Positions 1 to 6,268 of a stretch of DNA of 6,696 nt are shown one piece after another. The first letter of the stretch is position 1, and the number at the start of each line of letters is the position of its first letter. This stretch comes from Candidatus Poribacteria bacterium (GTDB lineage: Bacteria > Poribacteria > WGA-4E > GCA-2687025): NCBI GenBank assembly GCA_027625215.1, contig JAQBWJ010000128.1, positions 1 through 6,696 of the forward strand. The letters run 5' to 3'. A program made the position numbers and the translations under genes. The notes under the pieces were generated by a model. That model saw only the letters and a list, made by a program, of their open reading frames with translations, ran no database searches and was not told where the DNA came from.

Positions 1-2
1 GC

Positions 3-350
3 ATTCTTGAGATTGAGCGCGCGGGTCACATTCGTCTGTTCACCAACGAACCGTTACTCGCCGAACTTGCGCGAGTCGTCAGCCGCTCGAAGTTCTTTGT
101 TCAGTTCAAACGGGTGGGGACATCCGCCGATCTGCTCTTATCTGCTTATCGGAAATCCGCCGTCGTTGTCGAGCCTGCTGCCATCAAGCCGACCGTTCGC
201 GCCGACCCGACCGACGACGCCGTACTCGCCTGCGCGAAAGCCGCCGACGCCAATTTCATCGTCTCCGGCGACGACCATCTCCTGAGCCTCCGAGAGTTCG
301 ACGGCATCCGCATCCACGACGCGGCGGAACTTGTCGCGCTGTTCCCTTAA
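3..350 (+). CDS. PIN-domain putative toxin ribonuclease (COG1569-like), 3' part
   Basis: The gene enters from the left edge; 115 codons in frame from base 3 are visible, ending in TAA at 348-350. The sequence matches the C-terminal three quarters of a PIN domain of the 'putative toxin-antitoxin system toxin component' type. It has an LLAELARVVSR segment with the conserved acidic Glu (visible residue 21), then DPTDDAVLACAKAADANFIV with Asp 68, 71 and 72, and finally SGDDHLLSL with Asp 90 and 91. In PIN proteins these acidic residues bind Mg2+/Mn2+ for RNA cleavage. The first Asp and the true start lie outside the window. An in-frame GTG at 114 would cut off the Glu-containing helix, so I do not take it as the start. 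No antitoxin gene follows; if one exists it is upstream. The family call is fairly secure. A toxin role is inferred from the family only. Confidence 0.82.
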   Translation: MLEIERAGHIRLFTNEPLLAELARVVSRSKFFVQFKRVGTSADLLLSAYRKSAVVVEPAAIKPTVRADPTDDAVLACAKAADANFIVSGDDHLLSLREFDGIRIHDAAELVALFP

Positions 351-460
351 ATCGCCGCGCCCATCTCCGACATCCGATTCTCCTCAAATGAGGTACTTCC
401 ACAAAATTTGCGCGTACGGATTGAACCTCTCGACACGGCGCTGCGTTAGAATAGGCGTCA

Positions 461-472
461 GGTCGATTGACC
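461..472. promoter_or_regulatory. Small imperfect palindrome GGTCGATTGACC, possible operator
   Basis: GGTC at 461-464 and GACC at 469-472 form a 4-base inverted repeat around GATT. It overlaps the proposed -35 hexamer of the next gene, a position where an operator would act. The repeat is short and could be chance; no second copy was seen in the window. Confidence 0.15.
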
Positions 473-496
473 GCAGCGAGTGTGTTGTGGTATTTT
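467..496 (+). promoter_or_regulatory. Possible sigma-70-like promoter of the FlgD-tailed protein gene
   Basis: TTGACC at 467-472 is followed, after 18 bases, by TATTTT at 491-496 (4 of 6 consensus positions). This would put the transcription start near 503, about 80 bases before the chosen start codon at 586. A TAGAAT at 447-452 is a better -10 match, but its only candidate -35 (TTGAAC, 421-426) is 20 bases away, which is too far. The gap 351-585 contains nothing else I can support. Confidence 0.35.
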
Positions 497-585
497 TGGC
501 ATGAATCGATTAGTATTTATTGAAGAACGTCCGCGCACTCATACATTTCTTGAGATCGTATTCAGCGAGGCAGTTGGAAAGACCC

Positions 586-2130
586 ATGGACGGACGACGA
601 ATCATCTCGGGTATGTTGGTTGGGCTTTTGGCGTTCACCATCGGGGCGCAGGCGCAGGATGCGTTGGTAAACGATTCGACGCCCGGTTACTACAATGCGG
701 CGATTGGAACGATCCTGGACGGCACCTCGTCGTCGTTCCCGGTCGTCGGAACCGATCCGGTGATTTTTCCCGCGCCGGAACCTGATCTGTCCCCCGCCGC
801 CGATATCTTGGGTAATTGGTTGTCCGCCGCTCCGCTACCGCTGAATTCGCATTGGAGCGGACTGCAGGCGATTCCGCTCGAATGGGAGGTCCCGGCGGAA
901 ACGGCGATTATCTATCCCATCGTGGCAGGACCGAACGGGCTGCTGCTAACCGGCGATATCGCCGCGGACAACGGCATCTTCGTCTGGGTCAACGGCGTCT
1001 TCAAGTTCGGCGCAGTCGAACCCGGCAGCGCGTTCCCGTCAGAATATGCGAACATCGACCTCGGCTTCGTGCCTCCGGGCGAAAACTACATTCAGGTATT
1101 GCGAGAGGACCACGGAGGCGTCGCGGAGGCGTCCGTAACCATCTTCGGAGTGCCGCCGATCGACGGCAACGCGGAGTTGCGGCAGTTCACCTATCAGTTG
1201 CCACAAGGGTTGAGCCTGTTCTCGGCGGCGTTGATTCCCACGTCGTTGTCGAACGGCGACTTCACCATCGGCGTTTCGGATGGCGGCGGTATCCTCCATG
1301 CAAGCGACCTGATCGAGCTCGGCTCCACCATCGTCGTGTCGCTGGAAGCGAGCGCGTTCTTCACCGCTGTCGGCACGGATGGGCAATTCCGGTACGGGCA
1401 AGATTTCGCCATCGAACCGGGCAAGGGGTACGTCATCAACCTGCTCACGGCGGACTCGTGGCAGTTGATCGGCACATCGCACGGCGTTCCCGTCGGCACA
1501 ACGGATTCAAACTTAACGGCTCCTTCGATTCAGCCGAACATCTGGGCGTTCGCCGTCGCGGGCGCGATTCCCGACATGGGCATCTTGCCGAACGGCACAA
1601 CGTTGCGGATTCTGAATGACCGCACCGCAGAAGCAATCTCCATCCCAATCGACTCCAACGGACGGTTCGCCGCATCCTTCACGGACGGCACGCTGAACAC
1701 CGTCGTGGAAGAAGGCGACACGCTGCGGTTCGAGTTGATCGACGACAGCGGTTACGCGCTTCGACGGTTCGAGCGCGTCGTGCAGCGAGACGACCTGCGG
1801 AACGCCTATTCGGTGACGGACCTGTTCGCGTCGCCCGCGCAAGCGCGACTGCTGCCAAACTACCCGAACCCGTTCAACCCGGAAACATGGATCCCCTTTG
1901 AACTGACCGAAGCCTCCGACGTGTCCGTCCACATCTACGACCTGCGCGGTTCGCTCGTGAAGTCGTTGGATTTGGGTTATCAGACGGCGGGCTATCACGT
2001 CTCCCGCACCGCCGCCGCCTATTGGGACGGTCGCAATGCTTTCGGCGAGCGCGTCGCCAGCGGCATCTACCTTTATGAACTGCGCGCGGGCAGTTATCGA
2101 GAAGCCCGACGCATGGTCATCTTGAAATAA
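586..2130 (+). CDS. Secreted multi-module protein with FlgD-like / T9SS-like C-terminal tail
   Basis: This 514-residue exported protein is of unknown specific function. I start it at ATG 586, preceded by GGAAAG (576-581), because translation then begins with a classical signal peptide. That peptide has a DGRR basic end, a hydrophobic core at residues 6-20 and a predicted cleavage after AQA (residue 23). An in-frame TTG at 520 would add 22 residues before it. Residues about 30-188 form one module (GYYNAAIGTILDGT, FVWVNGVFKFG, NYIQVLREDHGG) that recalls jelly-roll domains of some PEP-CTERM proteins. Residues about 195-305 (LPQGLSLFSAAL, PGKGYVINL) and 311-414 (WAFAVAG, VVEEGDTLRFEL) resemble repeats common in poribacterial surface proteins. 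Residues 421-514 are a complete FlgD-Ig-like tail with NYPNPFNPETWIPF, YDLRG, YWDGRN and ASGIYLY. In Bacteroidota such tails direct type IX secretion or surface anchoring; that role here is inferred. The gene ends with its own terminator. Confidence 0.88.
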   Translation: MDGRRIISGMLVGLLAFTIGAQAQDALVNDSTPGYYNAAIGTILDGTSSSFPVVGTDPVIFPAPEPDLSPAADILGNWLSAAPLPLNSHWSGLQAIPLEWEVPAETAIIYPIVAGPNGLLLTGDIAADNGIFVWVNGVFKFGAVEPGSAFPSEYANIDLGFVPPGENYIQVLREDHGGVAEASVTIFGVPPIDGNAELRQFTYQLPQGLSLFSAALIPTSLSNGDFTIGVSDGGGILHASDLIELGSTIVVSLEASAFFTAVGTDGQFRYGQDFAIEPGKGYVINLLTADSWQLIGTSHGVPVGTTDSNLTAPSIQPNIWAFAVAGAIPDMGILPNGTTLRILNDRTAEAISIPIDSNGRFAASFTDGTLNTVVEEGDTLRFELIDDSGYALRRFERVVQRDDLRNAYSVTDLFASPAQARLLPNYPNPFNPETWIPFELTEASDVSVHIYDLRGSLVKSLDLGYQTAGYHVSRTAAAYWDGRNAFGERVASGIYLYELRAGSYREARRMVILK

Positions 2131-2154
2131 CGTCCTCCACTAGATTTCACCCAC

Positions 2155-2171
2155 AACCATTTTATATGGTT
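2155..2171 (+). other. Small perfect hairpin before the terminator
   Basis: AACCAT (2155-2160) and ATGGTT (2166-2171) form a perfect 6-bp stem with a 5-base loop, TTTAT. It ends two bases before the terminator stem that follows. It has no U-tract of its own and may simply protect the 3' end of the transcript. Confidence 0.4.
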
Positions 2172-2173
2172 CC

Positions 2174-2203
2174 GCGCCAGGCTTAATGGGCTTGGCGCTT
2201 TTT
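2174..2203 (+). terminator. Intrinsic terminator after the FlgD-tailed protein gene
   Basis: GCGCCAGGC (2174-2182) pairs with GCTTGGCGC (2190-2198). The stem is 9 bp with one G-T wobble and a 7-base loop, TTAATGG, and it runs straight into five T residues (2199-2203). It lies 44 bases behind the stop codon, so it separates this gene from the LamG pair. Confidence 0.85.
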
Positions 2204-2300
2204 GCGTGGGCGGAACGAGTTGCTCCCAATGGAGGTAGTTTCGTCCTTCCCCACTTTTAAAATGCGCGATGAACTCCACGACCGCGCGGATTCCTTTTAG

Positions 2301-2328
2301 TTGACATTGGGGCGTCGGTGTCGATATT
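2301..2328 (+). promoter_or_regulatory. Sigma-70-like promoter of the LamG gene pair
   Basis: A perfect -35 hexamer, TTGACA (2301-2306), is separated by 16 bases from GATATT (2323-2328), which matches the -10 consensus at 4 of 6 positions. Transcription would start near 2335, giving a leader of about 80 bases before the ATG at 2416. The leader contains a possible weak 6-bp hairpin, GAAACC (2346-2351) with GGTTTC (2368-2373). I see no riboswitch signature in it. Confidence 0.6.
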
Positions 2329-2415
2329 CTGCGAGGTGAATTGAAGAAACCGCTATACCGACATGGGGGTTTCACCAAAACAGGCTCTCACGAACCGTTA
2401 CAGGGGGGAGACGAG

Positions 2416-3174
2416 ATGCGGAAACGTTTATCATTCACCTCGTTGATCGTCGCGCTTGCGGGGCTGTTTCTGTATTGCCAATTCGCCGCGAACGCCGATC
2501 TGGTCGGACAATGGCTGTTTGACGACGGAGACGGCGACATCGCAACGGACACGTCCGGCAACGGCAACGACGGGCAGGTCAACAATGCGAAGTGGGTGGC
2601 AGGGAAGTTCGGCAAGGCGCTCGAGTTCTCCGGCGCGGCGTCAAACGTTGAGATCAAGTGGGCGCCAGAGTTGAGCGTCGAGGAGTTCACGCTGATGGCG
2701 TGGGTGAACGTGCCCAACCTGACCGGCGACTGGCAGACCATCGTCACGCAGAACACGGCGGGACCTGTCCGCAACTACGGCATCTTCATCAACAACAACG
2801 GCGGTGTCATCCACTACTCGTTCACGTCGGGCAACGCCTGGCAGTCGTTCGACGCGAAGACGGGCGTCGCCAACGGCGCCTGGCACAACATCTGCGCGAC
2901 GTACGACCGCAAGGACTTCAAACTGTACATCGATGCGAAACTGGACGCGCAAACGGGGACCGTCCTCGAACCGGATACGGGCGAGACGCTCATCACCATC
3001 GGCTCCTGGATCGGCGGCGGGTTCATTAGGGGCGCGATCGATGAGGTGGCGTTGTTCAACCATGCGTTGGACGAGGATGAAGTTCAACTGTTCGTATCAG
3101 GCGGGTTGGGGGCGAAAGCCGTCGATCCGACGGGCAAAGCCGCTTCCACGTGGGCGACGCTTAAACAGCGTTAA
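2416..3174 (+). CDS. Secreted LamG / concanavalin A-like domain protein, first paralogue
   Basis: This 252-residue protein has a signal peptide (RKR, hydrophobic residues 8-23, predicted cleavage after ANA at residue 27). The rest is a single LamG-type jelly-roll of the Laminin_G_3 class. The family landmarks are LVGQWLFDDG near residue 29, DTSGNGNDG, FTLMAWVNV, WHNICATYD, FKLYIDAKLD, TIGSW and IDEVALFNHAL. Such folds usually bind sugars or form structural modules; no catalytic residues are recognisable. The ATG at 2416 follows a strong GGGGGGAG (2403-2410) five bases away and gives a clean signal peptide. An in-frame TTG at 2341 would bury that peptide and is rejected. After the LamG fold a short linker leads to the ending AASTWATLKQR, nearly the same as in the next gene. 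The next gene starts 46 bases downstream with no terminator between, so the two are probably co-transcribed. The domain is well supported; the ligand is unknown. Confidence 0.92.
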   Translation: MRKRLSFTSLIVALAGLFLYCQFAANADLVGQWLFDDGDGDIATDTSGNGNDGQVNNAKWVAGKFGKALEFSGAASNVEIKWAPELSVEEFTLMAWVNVPNLTGDWQTIVTQNTAGPVRNYGIFINNNGGVIHYSFTSGNAWQSFDAKTGVANGAWHNICATYDRKDFKLYIDAKLDAQTGTVLEPDTGETLITIGSWIGGGFIRGAIDEVALFNHALDEDEVQLFVSGGLGAKAVDPTGKAASTWATLKQR

Positions 3175-3220
3175 CCTCTCCCTTCTCGTTCTCGGAATAT
3201 ATACAAGGAGATCGACGCGA

Positions 3221-3961
3221 ATGAAGACGATGTGGTTGGCTTTGGGTGTGTGCGGCGCGTTGTTGCTGTCGATGTCAGCGGACGCGGCGTTGGTCGGGCT
3301 TTGGTCGTTCGATGAAGGCAGCGGAGCGACCGCCGCCGACCGCTCCGGCAACGGACACAACGGCGCGGTGAACAACGGCGTCTGGGCGGTCGGCAAATAT
3401 GGCGGCGCCATCGAACTGAACGGCACCGATGCAAACGTCCAAGTGCCGCACGGCAGCGGGCTTTCCGTCGGCAACTTCTCCCTGCTGGCGTGGGTGAACG
3501 TTCCCGCGCTGACGGGCAACTGGCAGACGATTGCAACGCAAAACACGGACGGTCCGATCCGCAACTACGGCGCGTTCATCAACAACAACGGCGGTGTGAT
3601 TCACTACTCGTTCACCTCCAAGAATGCGTGGCAGTCGTTCGACGCGGCGACGGGCATCGTGGACGGAACGTGGCATCATATCGCCGCGATCTATGACGGC
3701 GCGATGTTTCGCCTCTACATCGACGGCGAGGTGGACGCGGAAACGGCGAACACGAACGCGCCCGACAACGCGAGCACGGTCGTCACCATCGGCTCGTGGG
3801 TCGGCGGCGGGTACTTGAAAGGTCGTCTAGACGAGGTGGCGCTCTACAACCATGCGCTCACGGCGGCGGAACTCGCCAACGCGATGACCGGGCTGACGAC
3901 GGCGGTTGAAGCGAGCGACAAAGCGACGACGACTTGGGCGCTCCTAAAGACGGACCGCTAA
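3221..3961 (+). CDS. Secreted LamG / concanavalin A-like domain protein, second paralogue
   Basis: This 246-residue protein starts at ATG 3221 behind AAGGAG (3205-3210). Its signal peptide is predicted to be cut after ADA (residue 22). The LamG fold runs from LVGLWSFDEG (residue 24) to LDEVALYNHAL and aligns without gaps to the upstream protein over about 196 residues, with about 117 identical by my hand count. The longest conserved part is the NYG, FINNNGGVIHYSFTS and NAWQSFDA region. There the DNA is also very alike, for example 23 identical bases at 2785-2807 and 3575-3597. Signal peptides and the linker before the C-terminal TTTWALLKTDR differ more. A tandem duplication followed by divergence is the simplest explanation. 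The reading frame is open upstream to 2804, but that part overlaps the first paralogue and is a shadow. Oddly, an in-frame fragment of a FlgD-like tail begins right after the TAA stop. A binding role is inferred from the fold only. Confidence 0.92.
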   Translation: MKTMWLALGVCGALLLSMSADAALVGLWSFDEGSGATAADRSGNGHNGAVNNGVWAVGKYGGAIELNGTDANVQVPHGSGLSVGNFSLLAWVNVPALTGNWQTIATQNTDGPIRNYGAFINNNGGVIHYSFTSKNAWQSFDAATGIVDGTWHHIAAIYDGAMFRLYIDGEVDAETANTNAPDNASTVVTIGSWVGGGYLKGRLDEVALYNHALTAAELANAMTGLTTAVEASDKATTTWALLKTDR

Positions 3962-4036
3962 ACGAGCGGCGTGTACATGTACCGCATGGACGCGCGTAGG
4001 TATTCGACGACGCGCCATGTGTTCATCCAAAAGTAA
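3962..4036 (+). pseudogene. Orphan FlgD-like / T9SS-like tail fragment
   Basis: Immediately after the TAA of the second LamG gene, and in the same frame, 24 codons read TSGVYMYRMDARRY followed by STTRHVFIQK and then TAA (4034-4036). This aligns end to end, without gaps, with the last 24 residues of the FlgD-like tail of the gene at 586-2130 (ASGIYLY through MVILK). Nine identities are shared (S, G, Y, Y, A, Y, R, I, K) and most other hydrophobic positions are conservative. The rest of the roughly 90-residue tail domain is missing. No ribosome binding site precedes its internal ATGs. It is most likely the remnant of a deleted gene. A read-through extension of the LamG protein is possible but less likely. 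Confidence 0.7.
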
Positions 4037-4117
4037 CGAAGCCGATCACTCTCCTTTCTGACGGGTGAAGGTGGAATCCGACCGGAAAACGTCCGCGTTT
4101 GCCCGACAACCAACTAT

Positions 4118-4161
4118 CGAAAACGCCCTTCTCCCACTATAACGGGGACAGGGCGTTTTCG
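4118..4161. terminator. Long inverted repeat, likely bidirectional terminator after the LamG pair
   Basis: GAAAACGCCCT (4119-4129) is a perfect inverted repeat of AGGGCGTTTTC (4150-4160), extended by a C-G pair at 4118/4161. Inside the 20-base loop, TCCC (4132-4135) can pair with GGGA (4145-4148). The stem carries AAAA on its left arm and TTTT on its right, so it could stop transcription from either side. It lies 156 bases behind the second LamG stop. Between them are only the orphan tail and about 80 bases with no visible feature. Confidence 0.7.
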
Positions 4162-4173
4162 TGCCCGATCCGG

Positions 4174-4179
4174 TATACT
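4174..4179 (+). promoter_or_regulatory. Possible -10 element of the propeller lipoprotein gene
   Basis: TATACT matches the -10 consensus at 5 of 6 positions and lies 54 bases before the ATG at 4234. No -35 hexamer is visible at a 15-18 base distance, where the sequence is the right arm of the preceding terminator (GGGCGT). The promoter may therefore depend on an activator or be weak. Confidence 0.3.
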
Positions 4180-4233
4180 CATGGCACACGCTTTGCACTC
4201 CCCTAAGCGGTATGAGGAGAGGGAACGCGCTCC

Positions 4234-6201
4234 ATGAACGCTCATAACACGGCAATCCGATGCATCCGCGCCAGAGCGATCCCGGTCATTTTGGCATTGT
4301 CCGTCTTCGCGGCGTGTTCGGATGGCGCGAAATCGCCCAAGAACGCGGCGACGGCGGGCTATTGGGAGATCGTGCGCCAAACGGATTGGCACGGTACGTT
4401 CTACGACGTGATGTTCCTCAACGAAACGACAGGTTGGGCGGTCGGCAACGCGGGCAGCGAAGAATCAAGCCTCATCGCCCACACAAAAGACGGCGGGAAA
4501 ACGTGGGCGCATCAGAACAGCGGCGTCATCGAACCGCTGCGAAGCGTCGTTTTTACGGAGGCGATGAGTGGGTGGACGGTCGGCGAACAAGGAACGCTAC
4601 TCCGCACGACGGACGGCGGCGAGACGTGGCGCCGCGTCAACACGGGCACGCAGTCCGCCCTGTTTGAGATACAGGCGCTCTCCCCGAAGGAGCTCTGGTT
4701 TGTCGGCGACTACGGTGTGATCGTCCGCACGACGGACGGCGGCGCGACATGGGAACGCCGCTCCAACGGCATCGGACGCGAATCGTTGCGGGCGGTCTTC
4801 TTCACCGACTCGAAACGCGGTTGGGTCGGCGCCTACGGCGGCAAGATTTTCCACACGACGGACGGCGGCGGCACATGGCGCGAGCAGCAAGTCCCCGACT
4901 CGACGCAACACGCCGAACTGACGCGCCTCCACTTCACTAGCCCGACGGTCGGGTACGCCATCGGCGACCGCCGCACGGTGCTGTTCACGCGCGACGGCGG
5001 AGAGTCGTGGACGCACGTCACGGATGGCTCGATGAAACGCCACGAGACGGTCTACGGGCAGGAACGGGTCGAGGGTCAGGAGCCGCTTCACACCTATATG
5101 CTGTACGACATCGCGTTCGGCGACGCTCAACACATCTGGCTCGTTGGCGATTTGGGCGCAACGCTTCACTCGCCGGACGGCGGGCGGTCGTGGCGGCATC
5201 AGTTGGGTGGGCGCGTCGAGAGGCGCGGGTCGCATCCGGTGTTGCAGGGCGCGGCGTTCTTCAACGCGACGACGGGGTGGGTTGTCGGCGAGTTCGGCAC
5301 GATCCTCCACACGACGGACGGCGGGACGACGTGGGAGGAACAGTCGCCGACGGGCGCGTTTTTGTCGGGTATCTGCTTCATCGACGCCGAGCGCGGCTGG
5401 GCGGCGGGTGATCGGGGCGAAATCTTGACGACGACGGACGGCGGCAAGTCGTGGACACCGCAGGACAGTCGCACGATGGAGTGCTTCGGCGCGACGCACT
5501 TCCTGAACGATCAAACGGGATGGGCGGTCGCCGAGTGGGGCACCGTGATGAACACGCGAAACGGCGGACAAACGTGGGCGCGTCAACCGACCCCGACGGA
5601 GGCGATTCTGCTCGACGTGTATTTCTTGAACGAACGGAGCGGGTGGGCGGTGGGCGCGGGCGGCACGGTCATCCACACGACGGACGGCGGCGCGACGTGG
5701 GTTCTGGTTAAGACTCCGGCGTTCCGCGACCTGTTCGCGTTGAGTTTCGTCAGCGAGACGAACGGGTGGATTGTCGGCGACGGCGGCACGGTGCTCCACA
5801 CGTCGGACGGCGGCGCGACGTGGGCGAAAGACAATCCGTTCGGCGAAAAATGGCTGTTGAGCGTCTTCTTCGTGAATGAGCGCGTCGGATGGGTTTCGGC
5901 GGCGGACGGCACGATCCACCGAACGACCGACGGCGGCAAGACGTGGCAGCCGCAAACGACGAACACGCTCAACCCGATCTACGACCTCGCGTTTTTGGAC
6001 GAGCAAAACGGGTGGGCGGTCGGCGGCGACGGCACGATCTTACAAACGTATGACAGCGGCGGCGTGTGGCGTTCTCGTCGCAGCGGCACGACCGTCGATC
6101 TGACGGACGTGCACTTCCGCAAGCCGACGGAAGGGTGGATCACGGGCGAGTGGGGCACGATCCTTCGGTACGTCGTGGAAGCCACCGCGCAGATTCGATA
6201 G
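4234..6201 (+). CDS. Putative lipoprotein of 14 Ycf48/Asp-box beta-propeller units
   Basis: The protein has 655 residues and starts at ATG 4234 behind a GAGGAGAGGG purine run (4214-4223). An N-terminal basic and hydrophobic stretch ends in SVFAAC, so Cys28 is a likely lipidation site, though Phe at -3 is not ideal. The rest consists of units pairing a GW-x-VG strand with an Asp-box (TTDGGKTW type). Thirteen Asp-boxes have their Asp or Asn at residues 86, 127, 168, 210, 254, 315, 362, 402, 443, 484, 525, 566 and 607, usually 41 apart. A 14th unit (GWITGEWGTIL) lacks the box. Longer spacings of 61 and 47 residues flank unit 6. Ycf48/HCF136 proteins assist photosystem II assembly, and the same repeat occurs in GH74 enzymes and many bacterial surface proteins. 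No photosynthesis or GH74 role is evident, so a binding or scaffold role in the envelope is the most that can be inferred. Fourteen units fit two 7-bladed propellers. Confidence 0.9.
   Translation: MNAHNTAIRCIRARAIPVILALSVFAACSDGAKSPKNAATAGYWEIVRQTDWHGTFYDVMFLNETTGWAVGNAGSEESSLIAHTKDGGKTWAHQNSGVIEPLRSVVFTEAMSGWTVGEQGTLLRTTDGGETWRRVNTGTQSALFEIQALSPKELWFVGDYGVIVRTTDGGATWERRSNGIGRESLRAVFFTDSKRGWVGAYGGKIFHTTDGGGTWREQQVPDSTQHAELTRLHFTSPTVGYAIGDRRTVLFTRDGGESWTHVTDGSMKRHETVYGQERVEGQEPLHTYMLYDIAFGDAQHIWLVGDLGATLHSPDGGRSWRHQLGGRVERRGSHPVLQGAAFFNATTGWVVGEFGTILHTTDGGTTWEEQSPTGAFLSGICFIDAERGWAAGDRGEILTTTDGGKSWTPQDSRTMECFGATHFLNDQTGWAVAEWGTVMNTRNGGQTWARQPTPTEAILLDVYFLNERSGWAVGAGGTVIHTTDGGATWVLVKTPAFRDLFALSFVSETNGWIVGDGGTVLHTSDGGATWAKDNPFGEKWLLSVFFVNERVGWVSAADGTIHRTTDGGKTWQPQTTNTLNPIYDLAFLDEQNGWAVGGDGTILQTYDSGGVWRSRRSGTTVDLTDVHFRKPTEGWITGEWGTILRYVVEATAQIR
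4600..6075 (+). repeat. Internal coding repeats of the Asp-box unit
   Basis: The segment CACGACGGACGGCGGC and close variants recur through the gene, for example near 4604, 4727, 4856, 5310, 5677 and 5798, mostly about 123 bases apart. They encode the TTDGG-x-TW core of each blade. The similarity follows from the protein repeat plus a strong preference for ACG, GGC and GCG codons. Between these cores the DNA of different units has diverged widely, so the array is old and is not a recent expansion. Confidence 0.75.
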
Positions 6202-6268
6202 GAAGTTGGTTGGAATCCGCGCCGTTATCGACTTGGCATCGTATTATTTGTGAGGAAGGGGATCGCCG

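Noticed and set aside
382..393. CCTCAAATGAGG as a terminator after the PIN gene
   Set aside because: The stem is only 4 bp with no T-run behind it, too weak to call.
520..585. Upstream TTG start for the FlgD-tailed protein
   Set aside because: It would put 22 residues before a well-formed signal peptide, and the ATG at 586 has GGAAAG just ahead of it.
816..1619. Open frame of 267 codons on the + strand overlapping the FlgD-tailed protein gene
   Set aside because: Its translation is Arg-rich and domain-free, while the overlapping frame has a signal peptide and recognisable modules. It is a high-GC shadow.
2094..2378. Small - strand open frame of 94 codons in the gap before the LamG pair
   Set aside because: It spans the terminator hairpins and the TTGACA promoter of + strand genes and has no recognisable motif.
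2341..2415. Upstream TTG start for the first LamG protein
   Set aside because: It lies at the probable transcription start and would bury the signal peptide. The ATG at 2416 has a strong ribosome binding site.
2335..2415. Leader of the first LamG gene as a riboswitch
   Set aside because: Only one weak 6-bp hairpin with a 16-base loop is visible. None of the conserved blocks of cyclic-di-GMP or other common riboswitches is present.
4046..4255. Small - strand open frame of 69 codons before the propeller gene
   Set aside because: It covers the inverted-repeat terminator and the start region of the + strand gene. No domain or ribosome binding site supports it.
4597..6006. Long open frame of 469 codons on the - strand inside the propeller gene
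   Set aside because: It is antisense to a clearly coding repeat gene. Its translation is a monotonous Arg/Ala/Val-rich echo of the repeats (RRPAVRRV and similar) with no domain. High GC and repeated codons explain its length.
6242..6247. TATTAT as a -10 element for the metallopeptidase gene
   Set aside because: No -35 hexamer lies at a usable distance, and the transcript would start almost at the ribosome binding site. Read-through from the upstream gene explains expression as well.
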